Made by a program: the position numbers and the translations under genes
Notes under the pieces: model-generated
Database searches by the model: none
Told to the model about the DNA's origin: nothing
Seen by the model: the letters and a program-made list of their open reading frames with translations, nothing else
Origin: Branchiostoma belcheri
Lineage: Eukaryota > Chordata > Leptocardii > Amphioxiformes > Branchiostomatidae
Reading direction: 5' to 3'
DNA: 64,000 nt
Assembly (NCBI RefSeq): GCF_001625305.1
Contig: NW_017804464.1
Span: forward strand, 5,103,269 to 5,167,268
Shown here: positions 41,648 through 53,322 of the stretch, one piece after another
Layout of the letters: every line of letters starts with the position of its first letter
Position numbering within the stretch: position 1 is the first letter of the stretch

Positions 41648-41957
41648 TCAGTGCGTAGTCCAGTGGTTAGCGATCCTTCCTCTGGACTAAGACTTGTGTA
41701 AGAGGTTGGGAGTTCGAATCCCGGCTGTTGTCGCTCAACCGACATGCACGCTACTGTTTATATTAGGGTCGCAGTCCTTTGGACGGGACATTAAGTCATG
41801 GTCCACTGTTCATTGTGCTTGTCAAAAAGAGCTAGGGGAATTTCCCCGGTACAATAAACCTGTAAATACTGCACATAGTGTCTGTCTTCTCTGTCACGAC
41901 CAGTGGAAGATTAGCTCTTCAATGAGCTAAACTGGTTTGAGATCACTTCCACTTTTC
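41648..41957 (+). mobile_element. tRNA-derived SINE next to the first ZYG11 coding exon
   Basis: Plus-strand copy of the SINE at 25811: A-box region TGCGTAGTCCAGTGGTTAGC, B box GGGAGTTCGAATCCC, then GGGGAATTTCCCCGGTACAA and a tail GAGATCACTTCCAC. The tail ends about 16 bases before the splice acceptor at 41972-41973. Confidence 0.88.
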
Positions 41958-41981
41958 ACTTTTGTCACCCCAGGGCTAGCC

Positions 41982-44900
41982 ATGGCAGACTTGGAAGACC
42001 CCCCCACCTTACTGCAGTGCTGCATGGACTACATCTGTGATAACCTGGCCAAGGACGTGGGCAGCGTTCACTTGACCTTCAAACAGCAAGACGTCTTCTT
42101 CCACAACGAGCTGTCCCAGCTGTTCTTGAGCAGCCTCTTGAAAAAGGACAAGGTGAACGATCAAGTCTTGTCGCTGCTTTCCTGTTCTGATACGTTCAGA
42201 TTACGAAGAGTTCGGGTACGGAATACTCCGGTTGGACTCGAAGGGCTCCGAGCCATTTTGTACAATCATAAACTGGTGGAGTTAGATGTTTCTAATACCA
42301 ACATAAAGAGAGCGGCCTCGGTTCTACAGCTGCTGTACGAGTCAGGACAGGATGCGCTACAGTCGCTGAACGTCAGCGGGCTTCAACCTCACAAGCAGGA
42401 CTACAGCGAGGAACAACCGTTCGGAAACTTCGAGGGCCTGGGGGCCTTCGCAACCATCAACAGAACACTGGTGTCCAGGTTAAGAAATATCAGGTGCCTG
42501 AATGTTAGCCATACAAACTTTGACACGCAGGACCTGGAAATGGTCGCAGCAGAACTGCCTCACTTGGAAAGCCTGGACATTTCCAAGACATTCGTGTCGA
42601 GCCTGACCCCTTTGCTCCAGTGCAAGCACCAGTTAAAGTCGCTTTCGACGTACGGGGTGAATACGGGACAGGGGAGGGACAACTGGGAAGAAGACGAGAG
42701 ACACTCGGCGGAAAGAGTCATCTCGGAGCTGTCGGCCCTGCGCCACTTAGACATCTCCACCGAGGAGACGTTCAGCGTATCAGGGACGTTCTTCGCCAGT
42801 CAGAACCAGCTAAAGGTGAACGGTTTATTTCATTAAAAACATCAGTCTCGCAGTGCGCGCTATGAGGATGGACCCACACACTGAATTGCACTGGAAATAC
42901 ATATACACTGGTTACAGATATCTAAAAAGAATTATAGGGATACATTAATTAGGTAAATACGATAAAACTACGTAAATACAGATCTCCACATATTACTGAG
43001 TTATATCATACAATAGATGAATCCATGTGTCAAGATGAGAAAAGTATGATACATTTGGAATAACAGTTAAAGGCATCCAGTGCAGTTTTTAGGCCAATTT
43101 TCCATTTAGCCAATATTCTAGTCAATGACATTTATCTTAATACTGAGTTGAAACCAGTCACTATCCCAATATATATTGACCCTTGTGGAGCATAAATCCC
43201 CCAAAATCCTGACGGAAAATGGTTACTAGAAGGGCCCTGGGCGGATTTTTAGGTTACCACCCAGAAAATAAAGGACTAACCTTGGGGCTTGTTTCTGCAG
43301 TTTTAAATGCTCAATGTATAAAATGCTGATTTAAATGTGCTAATGTGAAGCAGTATGTGTCAATATCCAACACAACACCAGCAACAGCTGCCTCTGCTCC
43401 GCGTGTATTGCACTGTTGCAATTTCAGTAAATCAAATCAAATCAACAGGTGAACGTGGACTACCTACTGTGTATCCCGGGGGTGCTGCCCAACCTCACGT
43501 CGCTGGACATCTCTGGGCGGGACCTGTCGGAGAGCACCCTGCTGTCGTTCCTGGAGAGTCATCCACAGCTGTCCTTCCTGGGAGTCATGATGGGCCCAGC
43601 CTGCTTCTGGGACTTCATCTGGGACGAGGAGTACGAGGGATTCCGCAAGGACCTCAGGGTGGGTGTTTATGTTACCTCCTGGTGCGGAGGTTTTGTTTTC
43701 GTTGTGTGTTTGATTGTGTTAACTTTCCGTTATTTCCACAAGGTAAAATCCAGCTGGAAAGGGCATAAAAATCTCCTGTATTCAAATGCCATTCAGAAAA
43801 TACTATGGTGAGAAACTGTATTGTAGAAGTGCAGATAACCTTTTACATCGTAACAGAGAAGTTTAGTGACACAATGAAAGTACAGTGACTTTAACTATAT
43901 AAACATACAGACAGACACGTGGGTACAACAGAATTGACCTACTACATGTATGTACAAGACTGGATAGTGAGTGAATGTGAGTGAGTGAGTGACAAGATGA
44001 ATCCATAAGTAATAACTGTATACTACTTTCTTAAAGCCATTAAATTAAGGTCTGAACATTCTTTGATATACATGTATTTACCTCGTATTTGTTCCCAATA
44101 AGGAATATTGCCCTCTAGAATGAAATTGAATTTATCTATAGCATGAAAGATAAATTCACGCGAGCTCTAAATATGGTGTAATAGATATTCAATTTCTTAC
44201 TGTCTTGTTTACAATATAATGATACTTGATGAATCTTTAATTGCATGTTCATGCCCATGGGGCTAAATGCATACATGTGATGTTACATGTACCTTGTACA
44301 TCATTCTGAGTAACATGATACATAGGATGTAGGGTTAACAGTATAACGTAAAAGTCTTAACAACTAAGAGAATAAACTAATGTAGGCCTTAAGGATTTGT
44401 TCTCTCTTTTTAAAGCAATCGAGATAAATTCACATGGTTTTTCTATTGTATGGTCATTACTGGTGGACATGAGATGACTGAATACCTTTGTTCTACCTTA
44501 TTATATATAATTAAATACAGTTTGTCTATTAGTAAGTGGATTGTTTTAAATAGTGTAATTACTAGTAACTCTTTATAGAATATGCAGAATTTATAAATAT
44601 TAAAGCCCCCCAGCAATTGCAAATTACTTACAATACATCTATCATAGACTAGCTTAAACAGAGTTTTATATCATGAATTTTCTCATTTCTCCCCCATGTT
44701 GTGTAGGTGACAGGAGAAGGTAATGAGGCACAGATCCTGGAGGCCCTGCGACAGTACAGTGAGAGAGCCGTGTACGTACAGAAGGCTCTGTACAAGCTGT
44801 TTGGTCGCACCTCAGGGATGGAACATCCCAGGGTGGATGTCATCAAGGTAAAGGAGGGTTTGTTAAAATTGTCATAAGAATTGTTAACCAAATTTAAATA

Positions 44901-47900
44901 GTTGTCTTCATGTATGTGAAGGCATACTACATTATTTATTTTACATACCCGTGTTGTCAGACTACATACTTACTAACGGATGTATGCAATAGTTTTTACT
45001 TTATACTTTGTACTATTACTAACAGTTACTACAGTTACACTTTGTTTCATTCACAATTGTTTCTACACTGTAAAGCTTAATTTAATTAAGCTTAATTTAA
45101 TTAAGCTTTACAGTGTAGAAACAATTTAGTATCTGTTGATGTGTTTCTAGGGGAGTGTACCTGGAAAAGGAACTTAATGTTCCTGTTACCGGCTCCCCTC
45201 AGAATGTTAATTCTGTAGAGTTGAATACTAGATGAATAAATATGTCTAAGACCATCTCTCACAATTCCACGGAGTACCTTAAAACCATCACATTGAAAAC
45301 AAAATGTTAAATTTACATGAAGTTATCAGCATTCCCGCAAGTACTGACATGTTAAACACCTGTGTTCAAATCATTCTTAAGAAGACTTCAAATAACACAG
45401 TTTTCAATGCGGCGATCTATAGTGTTACCTGGTAGACTTATTTGAATAATGTTTTGCTACATAGTAGAATAAATAAAGCTAGTTTTATCAGGCTGATGAT
45501 TTCTATTTAAATTTTCTTCACAGTTGGTGCTTCAGGGGATGATGAACCACTGTGATGCCAAGAGCCTTGGTGTGCAGATGGCAGCTAGGTCAGGACACCT
45601 CTTGAATATGGATTGACATGCTCATTGTTTACTACTTAAAGTTAAATTTGATGTTCAAAGTTAACATTGGGTGGGGAGACTGAAGTGACCAGAATAAGGT
45701 TCAATAGCTAGTCATAAGTTAGATAGTATCTTTTGGGGAGTTGTTCTTTTCTGTCTTTATAAGTTTATTAGATATATTTATTATATATGTATCATATTAG
45801 CATTAGGTTTACATATGTTTACCTTTGATAATTATAGTATGTTTAAACTTTTACTCAAATATCATTCATAATCCTCTTCTGAGTCAATGTTCTGACCATT
45901 GGGACTAATTATCATGTAGCGTGATCCCACCACCTGACACCATGTTTGTGTGGTGTAACCTTTGACCTTGCAGTGCCTGCCTGTACAACCTGACCCGGCA
46001 TGACATCAGTAAGCGAGTTCCGTCGCGTGACCTGTCTGACGTGGTGAACATGACCCTGAAGGCCATGGAGGTGTTCCCCAACCACCAGCAGCTGCAGAAG
46101 AACGCCCTGCTCACACTCTGTAGTGACAGGATCCTGCAGGAAGTGGTGGGTTATGGGTGGAAATAAACATTCACCACTAACTTCTGGCTTAGTTATACAG
46201 GGCTCGAAATTCATTTTTGGAAATAGGTGCACTGGTGCACCCAACCTAAAACATTGGGTGCACAAAAATCTTTGGGGGTGCTCCATCTAAAATAAATTAA
46301 GTAGAATGTCAGCAAAAGCTAGTTACATGTCGAAAGAAATTTTAAAGTACTATTATATATAATAACAATGATTTTTTTATTTTTCTGACACTTGGATGTT
46401 AAGAATATGTTGTGTACTACAGTACTCTTAACATCTAAAATGTAAACCTACAAAAATATTTGGGTGCACTGGTGCACCCACAGAAAAAAATTGGGTGCAC
46501 AGCTCCAAATTTGGATGCACTAAGGTGCACTTGCACCCAGTATTTTGAGCCCCGTTACATATCTGTTGCACCTACCTAGCTCATTGCCTAAAATGGTCAA
46601 TTGGCTTCGCACTTAGCAATAACGTTAAAATGACATGGAAAAGTCAAGAAAATTAAATAAGAAATTGCCATGATTAACATAATGAATCCAACTGACATTA
46701 AAATGGTATGGAAAAGAAATGTTGTGAAGAATTAAATGAAAAAGTGACATTTAGCTGATATGAAAATGAAACTGTAATAATTTATTATGGCAAATGTTAC
46801 AAAATTGTGGCGCAACAGCAGCGTGCTCGACTCGGAATACCAAGAGGTCCTGGGTTTGAGTCCAGACATGCCACTGATCTTGTGCCCTTGGGAAAGGCAC
46901 TTTACACGACTTTCCCCACTAGAGTCAAGTGAAAATGAGCATTGTCTGTCCTGTATTTGTTGCTATGTGCGGGACACAACACCAGCAACAGCTGCCTCTG
47001 TTCCGCGTGTATTGCACTGTACAGTTGCAATTTCAATAAATCAGTTGTTACAAAATAAAAAACAAAGTTAACCTACATACTTCCAAGTATTTTTCCTGCG
47101 TGTGACTATTTTTTCCTCCCCGTACAGAAGTTTGACCGTTACCGCGCGGCGAGGCTTGTGATGCACTGTCTGTGCACACATGAGGACGCCACCATGCACC
47201 GCATGGCTGTAGCCATCATATCTATACTTGCTGCTAAGGTCAGTAGCATTTATGATTATGATAATTATTATGTTTACCGAAGGAAAACATATTGTTTTTA
47301 CTCAGTTTCTTCCTCCTCTTCTTTTCCAAACACTAACCTCTGACCTGGCCAATGACATGATTTGTTGACATCTGTCACCATGGTAATTGGTGTTGGGTTA
47401 GAAACATAATGTTGCAATTTCATGGTCTGCTCTACTCCTGTTACCATATGTATCTGAATGTGTTTGAGTAAAAATTAACAGGGCAGACCATGTCCGAAGG
47501 TAAACATTACACATTTACTTTGCAAATGTTACTTCTCTAGTTGTAGTTTAAGCCATACTGATTTCATTAATGTGGATTACATTCTCAGGGCAACCCAAAA
47601 CTGATACATGTCAATAAGTTGCCCTCAGTATAAAATCTCCTCGGTTAGGAAGGTTGAACAAATGACTGAACACACCTAACATGATGGTATACCTTCCTCT
47701 GACATCCTCTTCTTTTCCTTTCTTCCTCATCTGTCAAGTACTAGGAAAAAACATTATGGTTAAAATGTTTATTTTTTTCTAATTGAAGAAAAAGTGATGG
47801 GAAGGCTTTATCATGTATAGTGGGTTCTGTGTACGCATGGTGAAAGTTAATGTTATGTGGTACTCAATTTGTGGATAGATTTGGTAGAAATCCTGTCTGA

Positions 47901-50900
47901 TGTTTCTGTCTTCTTGTATTTTTTGTCCAGATCTCTACAGAACAAACTGCCCTGCTGGGGACACAGAACTACCTGCAGGTTGTAAGACACATTCCCTGCT
48001 TGCTCAGTTTCACGTCTAACCCGACTCACCGACAAGTGCCTAACCAAACCCAGCCTGCGAACAGGGCGGCATGGTTGTGCCTCTTTCTAGGACTGGCAGT
48101 GTGATCTTTTTTGAGTACCCTTTAAAGAGTTTTGATTATTTATGGTAACCTTGAATAACAAGGCATTTGATGCCTGTGTGATAGTGGTCTAATGTTTGAA
48201 ATCTTTGCACTATTTATAAAGTGAATTTGGGTTTTACCATAAATTTGACTGCACATGGCTTAAGGATAGGTCAGCACATCCTACTAGATGGGAAAAATCT
48301 TTTATCATGCTCTGATAATACTCATGGGGCCTGTTTCAGAAGCATCAGGTCTAATGCAGATGTTTTTGCTACAACAAGCCTGTAGTGCATACAAATTCTT
48401 GAACCAGGATTGCACTAAAACAGTAAATTGCAACTTGTAACAGTATACATTGTAACTTGCATAATCACTAATGACTTACCGGCTGTAGCACATTGCCTTG
48501 AAGTCCCAACATTTGTCTGTGCAACTTTGTTTAAAGGGAATAATTATTGCTGCCAAAAGACTTCTTGAAACTTTTTTGGTTGTGCATTAATCATAATATA
48601 AATGATTGAATGTGTGGCACTGATTCAGTTACGTTACAGTAAACTTTAGTATTTTTTGTGGTCATGTGTATTATAACAACAAACAATTATTACAATTCTG
48701 TAGGTTGGTTAAAAGTATGAAGAAAAGTTTAACCTGCTTGCCCTCCTCTCCTCAGTGTCATTGACATTAATAGTCATACCATATCTCCATGTATAGAAGC
48801 TGCTGAGGATAGTGAAAGAGAAGACAGAGGGACAAGAAGTGGATATTACTCTCAAGTTTACACTCAGTGCACTATGGAACCTAACAGGTCAGTTCAGTGG
48901 ACTGTATACTACATGCACTGGATGGATGGATGGATGGGTGATGGATGGAAGGATGGACGGGTGGAAGGATGGAAGGATGGATGGATGGATGGATGGATGG
49001 ATGGGTGATGGATGGAAGGATGGACGGGTGGAAGGATGGAAGGATGGATGGATGGATGGATGGGTGGAAGGATGATGGAAGGATGGACGGACGGAAGGAT
49101 GGATGGATGGATAGATGGGTGAATGGATGAAAGGATGGATGGAAAGTTGGAAGGATGGATGAAAGGATGGATGGACGGACGGAAGGATAGGTAGATGGAT
49201 GGATGGATGGGTGGATGGATGGATGGATGGATGGGTGGATGGATGGATGGATGGGTAGATGGATGGATGGGTGGATGGATGGATGGATGGATGGATGGAT
49301 GGATGGAAGGATGGATGGATGGATGGATGGATGGATGGATGGGTGGACGGAAGGATGGATGGATGGATGGATGGATGGATGGATGGATGAATGGATGGAT
49401 GAATGGATGGTAGTCTGGCTGGCTGGCTGGATGGATGGATAGATGGATGGATAGAAGGATGGATCTGTATCTGTATAGCCGGTATAACCGCCTTTCGGCG
49501 TAACACACCAGCTTTGCAGGCACGCGGCGCGGCGGCAGCTGGCTATATTACACCGATCGACTTGTTACACCTAACCCTTGAACTTCTAGCTCTAGACATT
49601 GTTTAAAGCTATTTATTGACAATGCCCCTACTGTACTTGGTGACAGTGAGTTCCACTCTGCGATAGTTTCAACAGAAATATGGAAGGATGGATGGATGGA
49701 TGGATGGATGGATGGATGGATGGATGGATGGATGGATGGATGGATGATGGATGGATGATAGATGGATGCATGAATAAACAGCATGAGGAGAATATGAAGT
49801 CAATCTATCAGTAAGACTGACAAGCCAAATTGTATGTCTCACCAGATGAGTCTCCGAGTACCTGTACGACGTTTGTAGAGAACGGTGGACTGGAACTCTT
49901 CATGCAGATCCTGGAGGTCTTCCCCAACGAGTCCAACCTCCACACCAAAGTCCTGGGCTTGATTGTGAGTAATGAACAAACAGCTGCAGTTCCCACAAAA
50001 TCTGTAAGGGGGCCAAACATTTTTTTCTTGGTCTAAGTCATGTGAGGAAATCAGTGTAAATGGCTTTCCCAAGGGTACAACATTGAGGACTACTATAGCT
50101 AGTAGTAGGGGCCTAGAACTAGGGACTTGAAGCCAGAACCTTAAGATTCAGTGGCAAGTGCCCCTAATCATAAGACCATTTTATGACAACAGTTTTTGCC
50201 CATTTTTTTTCTTACAGAACAACATTGCAGAAGTTCGAGGGCTGAGGAAGGTTCTGTTGAGAGAGGACTTCATGGACTATGTCAAGTGAGTATAATGCTG
50301 TTTCTTACATGTCTAATATCAAGTCATCAACTCACACAACTGTCACCTCCTTTTTGCCTACCACTCACTGGCTGAGACGCCATGGCAATCTCTTGTATTA
50401 ATTGTGTAGTATATACCACCAGAGGTGGAGAACTTTTGTTGACAGACAGACTGCCCCTACAACTTCCATATACCTACACTGATATACCTAGCCTGGGTGC
50501 CATCCTCCGCTGTTTCCACACCCAGGCTATGATATACCACCATGTTGTAAGATTTTATATGGTCCATAGATGTGTTAAGGTCCCTATAAGGCCACACTGA
50601 CTTAATTCTATGGATCACATCCTCTGAAGACCCCCAGACTAGTGCACGAGGGCGAATAAACAAAAACTTCCGGCCAAAAATAAAAATGCTACTTAACCAT
50701 TGATAGAAATACAAAGCTGCTATTGTGAATCAATGCGCAAACAGGCAGAAATCAATGCGCATGCAGATGTCATCCATAAAATTAAGTTGGTGTGGCCTAA
50801 TTGGCTGATATTTTTTGTCCATCAGGAAGCTGCTTGTGTGTGACCATATCGAGGTGAGCTACTTCGCAGCTGGGATCGTGGCGCACCTGGCCAGCGAGGG

Positions 50901-51688
50901 CAGAGAACACTGGAACCTCAGGGAACACTCCTGGGACCAGATGTTAAATACACTGGTAGGAGACCATCTTGTTTCTTCCACAAAACACTGGTCGGATACC
51001 ACCATGCGAGTGCAGTAACAATATGGCTGCAGACAATGTCATTTTCCTTGTACACAGGAAAAGAGTTGTAAAATGGCTGTCAGATATTTGGTTATAAAGT
51101 AATGAAAATTCTTAGGACTAGGCTTTTGCAAATTGCTGAATTTAAAACTATCTAATGTTATTACACAAAGTCAGCCTGAATTCCTACTCATTCATTTGAC
51201 AAAGACTGACAAATTTATGTCATGTCATGTCACATCACATCTGGCACTGGAATGTATGATATAGGTCAACATGATCTGGTGCCTTGAAAACAAAAGCTGG
51301 TTTCTTTTGGTTGCAATTATACAGAATCAAAACAAAGAAAATTGCACATTCATATACAAGCTTTTGCATATTCATATTCTTCCCACATTAATCTAAGACA
51401 AAATATCTACACCTGACAAAAGTATGTGTTCCACGAACTCTAGTTTATTATGACTTAAGTTTAAACTTTTCACCACTGTTTCCTGCTTGTTTGTAACAGT
51501 TGAGTGCTGTAAGAAGTTGGGACAACCCCACAGGAGAGATGGTTGCGTACCGGTCCTTCCACCCGTTCTTCCCACTGCTGGAGTGTTACACGACGCCTGC
51601 CGTACAGCTGTGGTCTGTGTGGGCCATGCAACATGTCTGTACCAAGAACCGTAAGTGGAAGTCATTAAAATGGAGAATATTGTTTTTG

Positions 51689-51724
<36 letters not shown>

Positions 51725-52660
51725 AGCTGTGGTCGGTGTGGGCCATGCAACACGTCTGTACCAAGAACCGTAAGTGGAAGTCATTACCTCCGTAAAAAAT
51801 GGAGGTATTGTTTTTTGTGTGTTTGTGTCTGTGTGTGTGTCTGTGTTTCTGCAGGTTGTTATAGATATTCCAATGGGTGTTCGGGAGGCAATCCAGATCT
51901 GCAGACAACCACAGTACCTTAAACAGGGACAGGGGGCGTCACTACCTTTAGCCAGTATAAAACTGTTTGTTTTCACATGACAATCATCATCAAGTCACGT
52001 GACAAGAACTCCAAAATGAAATCTTTAGTGGGTTGATGAAGAGACACATGAAGAGTGTGTCTTGAAAGCTCCTTGGAGTATCTAACTTTTTATGTGTATC
52101 GTTAATAACATTCGTCAAAAGTATGTCATGGATATGATCAGGTTTGGTTTGTCGCAAAGGGAAAGACAATTCATTATTTCAGATATACAACTGGTTTGTA
52201 TGCATACACATATATACACATTGCAGTGCACTGTTAGGCCTAGGAAAAAAAGATGTTGTGTTTCCTGGCCGACCTTAGAAAAACCTGCTGACCCCAGACA
52301 TTTTTTTGGATGGACCCCTGCAAGGGACATTTTTCGAGCTGATCAAGATACATACCGACCCTAATTTTGTCAGGACTAAAACAGGAAACACAACATTTTT
52401 TCCCTAGACCTTGTCAAGAATTATTACACTAACACTCCCCCCCCATCCCTTTTTCAGCTGACCGCTACTGCCCGATGCTGATAGAGGAGGGAGGAGAAGA
52501 TAGGGTCAAGCACCTGGCCACCAACCCTGCCACCGCGGAGGAAGTGCGGACGCTAGCCGAGCTCGTCATCGAGCTTCTTCAGGACAGCAAGCTGCCGCCA
52601 CGACAACGCAAGCTGCTAAAACCTGCTGACACTCCGGGGTCTCCAGAGCAGGAGGAATAG
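41982..52660 (+). CDS. ZYG11: ZYG11 family, CUL2-RING ubiquitin ligase substrate receptor
   Basis: Thirteen coding exons: 41982-42815, 43449-43658, 44707-44847, 45524-45588, 45974-46145, 47128-47238, 47931-47978, 48797-48887, 49846-49964, 50218-50285, 50826-50955, 51500-51650, 52458-52660. They form 2343 nt, 780 residues; vertebrate ZYG11B is about 744. ZYG11 proteins bind elongin B/C and CUL2 and recognise N-terminal glycine degrons. The N-terminus has a VHL-box-like helix ([13 protein letters not shown]), then leucine-rich repeats ([44 protein letters not shown]). The C-terminal half is armadillo-like ([56 protein letters not shown]). The C-terminal tail is variable. The first coding exon follows a splice acceptor; an upstream exon ending at 37761 could supply an in-frame ATG. 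ZYG11A and ZYG11B are vertebrate paralogues, so no letter is given. Confidence 0.94.
43368..43448 (+). repeat. 3' end of a SINE forming a splice acceptor
   Basis: ACACAACACCAGCAACAGCT, GCGTGTATTGCACTG and a tail of AAATC repeats match the 3' part of the SINE at 46796-47055. The final AATCAACAG is the acceptor of the second ZYG11 coding exon. Confidence 0.75.
45053..45127. repeat. 75 bp perfect or near-perfect palindrome
   Basis: AATTGTTTCTACACTGTAAA at the left is mirrored by TTTACAGTGTAGAAACAATT. The centre is AGCTTAATTTAATTAAGCTT repeated. It lies in a ZYG11 intron. Confidence 0.85.
46198..46556. mobile_element. MITE-like element with CAGGGCTCGAAAT ends and GGTGCAC motifs
   Basis: Same orientation as 23047-23493: ACAGGGCTCGAAATTCATTT at the left, GTATTTTGAGCCCCGTTA at the right, with GCACTGGTGCACCC inside. 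It starts about 50 bases past the ZYG11 exon ending at 46145. Confidence 0.8.
46796..47055 (+). mobile_element. tRNA-derived SINE
   Basis: Head: TGTGGCGCAACAGCAGCGTG (A-box side) and GGTCCTGGGTTTGAGTCCAG (B box). Body: CTTGTGCCCTTGGGAAAGGC, then GGACACAACACCAGCAACAG. The tail is AATAAATCAG-like. A related minus copy lies at 61950-62103. Confidence 0.8.
47269..47540. repeat. dispersed repeat, TATGTTTACC family
   Basis: ATGTTTACCGAAGGAAAACA to TTTGCAAATGTTACTTCTCT, inverted relative to 7284-7575. It starts 31 bases past a ZYG11 exon. Confidence 0.75.
48916..49464. repeat. (GGAT)n microsatellite array
   Basis: About 550 bases of GGATGGAT with interspersed GGAAGGAT, GGGTGGAT and GGACGGAC variants. 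It begins about 30 bases past the ZYG11 exon ending at 48887. The long Ile-His-Pro-Ser and Trp-Met-Asp-Gly frames across it are artefacts. Confidence 0.97.
49467..49678 (+). repeat. dispersed repeat, copy 2 (GTATAGCCGGTATAACCGCC family)
   Basis: A relative of 40887-41060, embedded between two GGAT arrays. It has an extra GC-rich insert (GGCACGCGGCGCGGCGGCAG) that the first copy lacks. Confidence 0.8.
49679..49765. repeat. (GGAT)n microsatellite, second block
   Basis: About 18 GGAT units, some with ATGATGG interruptions, directly following the dispersed repeat. It ends about 80 bases before the next ZYG11 exon. Confidence 0.95.
50588..50801. mobile_element. short MITE, GGCCACACTGACTTAAT family
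   Basis: Termini AAGGCCACACTGACTTAATT and AATTAAGTTGGTGTGGCCTA are inverted repeats 214 bp apart. Inner GGATCACATCC and GATGTCATCC match the second-layer motif of the other MITEs. A half copy is at 7575-7650. Confidence 0.8.
51691..51722. repeat. (GT)n microsatellite
   Basis: About 15 TG units separating the true end of a ZYG11 exon from its duplicated copy. Confidence 0.9.
51721..51786 (+). pseudogene. duplicated 3' end of a ZYG11 exon
   Basis: TACAGCTGTGG through ACCAAGAACC and the donor GTAAGTGGAAGTCATTA repeat 51603-51667, the end of the exon 51500-51650. The 48-base exon part differs at two positions (TCT/TCG and CAT/CAC), both synonymous. It could be read as an exon only with a frame change, so it is probably a tandem-duplication relic. 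Confidence 0.75.
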
Positions 52661-52726
52661 AGTCATCTCTCTTTTCTTACAGCAGGAGGAGTGAAGTGGA
52701 GACTGTTCTCCGGAGTAAGAGGAGTA

Positions 52727-53322
52727 AAGCTTCGGTCCCAATTGCGCCGGTGTCCGTCGGGGATGTAGCCCCGGCCGGCCCCGGTCGGGCTCAGGAGTCG
52801 GGTGAGCATCGGCTGTCATGGTCACAATTAAAAGTTTCCTTCAGTAGCATTTTGTTAAAAAATTTGTCACCCTCTTTGGTCGGTCTCCGGCAGGCACCCG
52901 GCAGGTACCCGGCAGATTCTCTGACGATGTCTTGTACTGACCTATACGTAATGCAGAATTCACGCTTTTGTTGTGATCATTTGATCTATGACGTCACACT
53001 TTTTACCCGGGTTTACGAAGTATACACCTTTATTCTGTTCATCTGGTCTGTGACGTAACAAATGTGTCCCGCTGGACTCCCGGCAACTGGAGGGGTACCT
53101 CTCGGTGTTCTCACGGCTCGGTCACGGCGTCTTTTTGTCAGCGGGATCCGGTTAGAATTTAAGTCAGAATTAAATTCTTCTCGGGTTCCCGCCGGGCCCA
53201 AACATAGCCTGGTAGCCGCAGGGTGTCCCGCGGGGCCACGTAGGGGTCACGCCCGAAATTACCATAAAACAGCCCGGGAACTACCTGGCAGGACCCCTTT
53301 TCTCAATTGGGACCGAAGCATA
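52727..53322. mobile_element. inverted-repeat element inserted in a 3' UTR tandem array
   Basis: GCTTCGGTCCCAATTG at the left and CAATTGGGACCGAAGC at the right are exact 16 bp inverted repeats about 595 bp apart. The element interrupts a run of TTCTCCGGAGTAAGAGG units, seen on both sides. It is GC-rich and has no transposase frame. Confidence 0.8.

Noticed and set aside
48889-49523. Long open frames (Ile-His-Pro-Ser and Trp-Met-Asp-Gly repeats)
   Set aside because: They are translations of the GGAT microsatellite, which is open in several frames. They have no splice or start context of their own.
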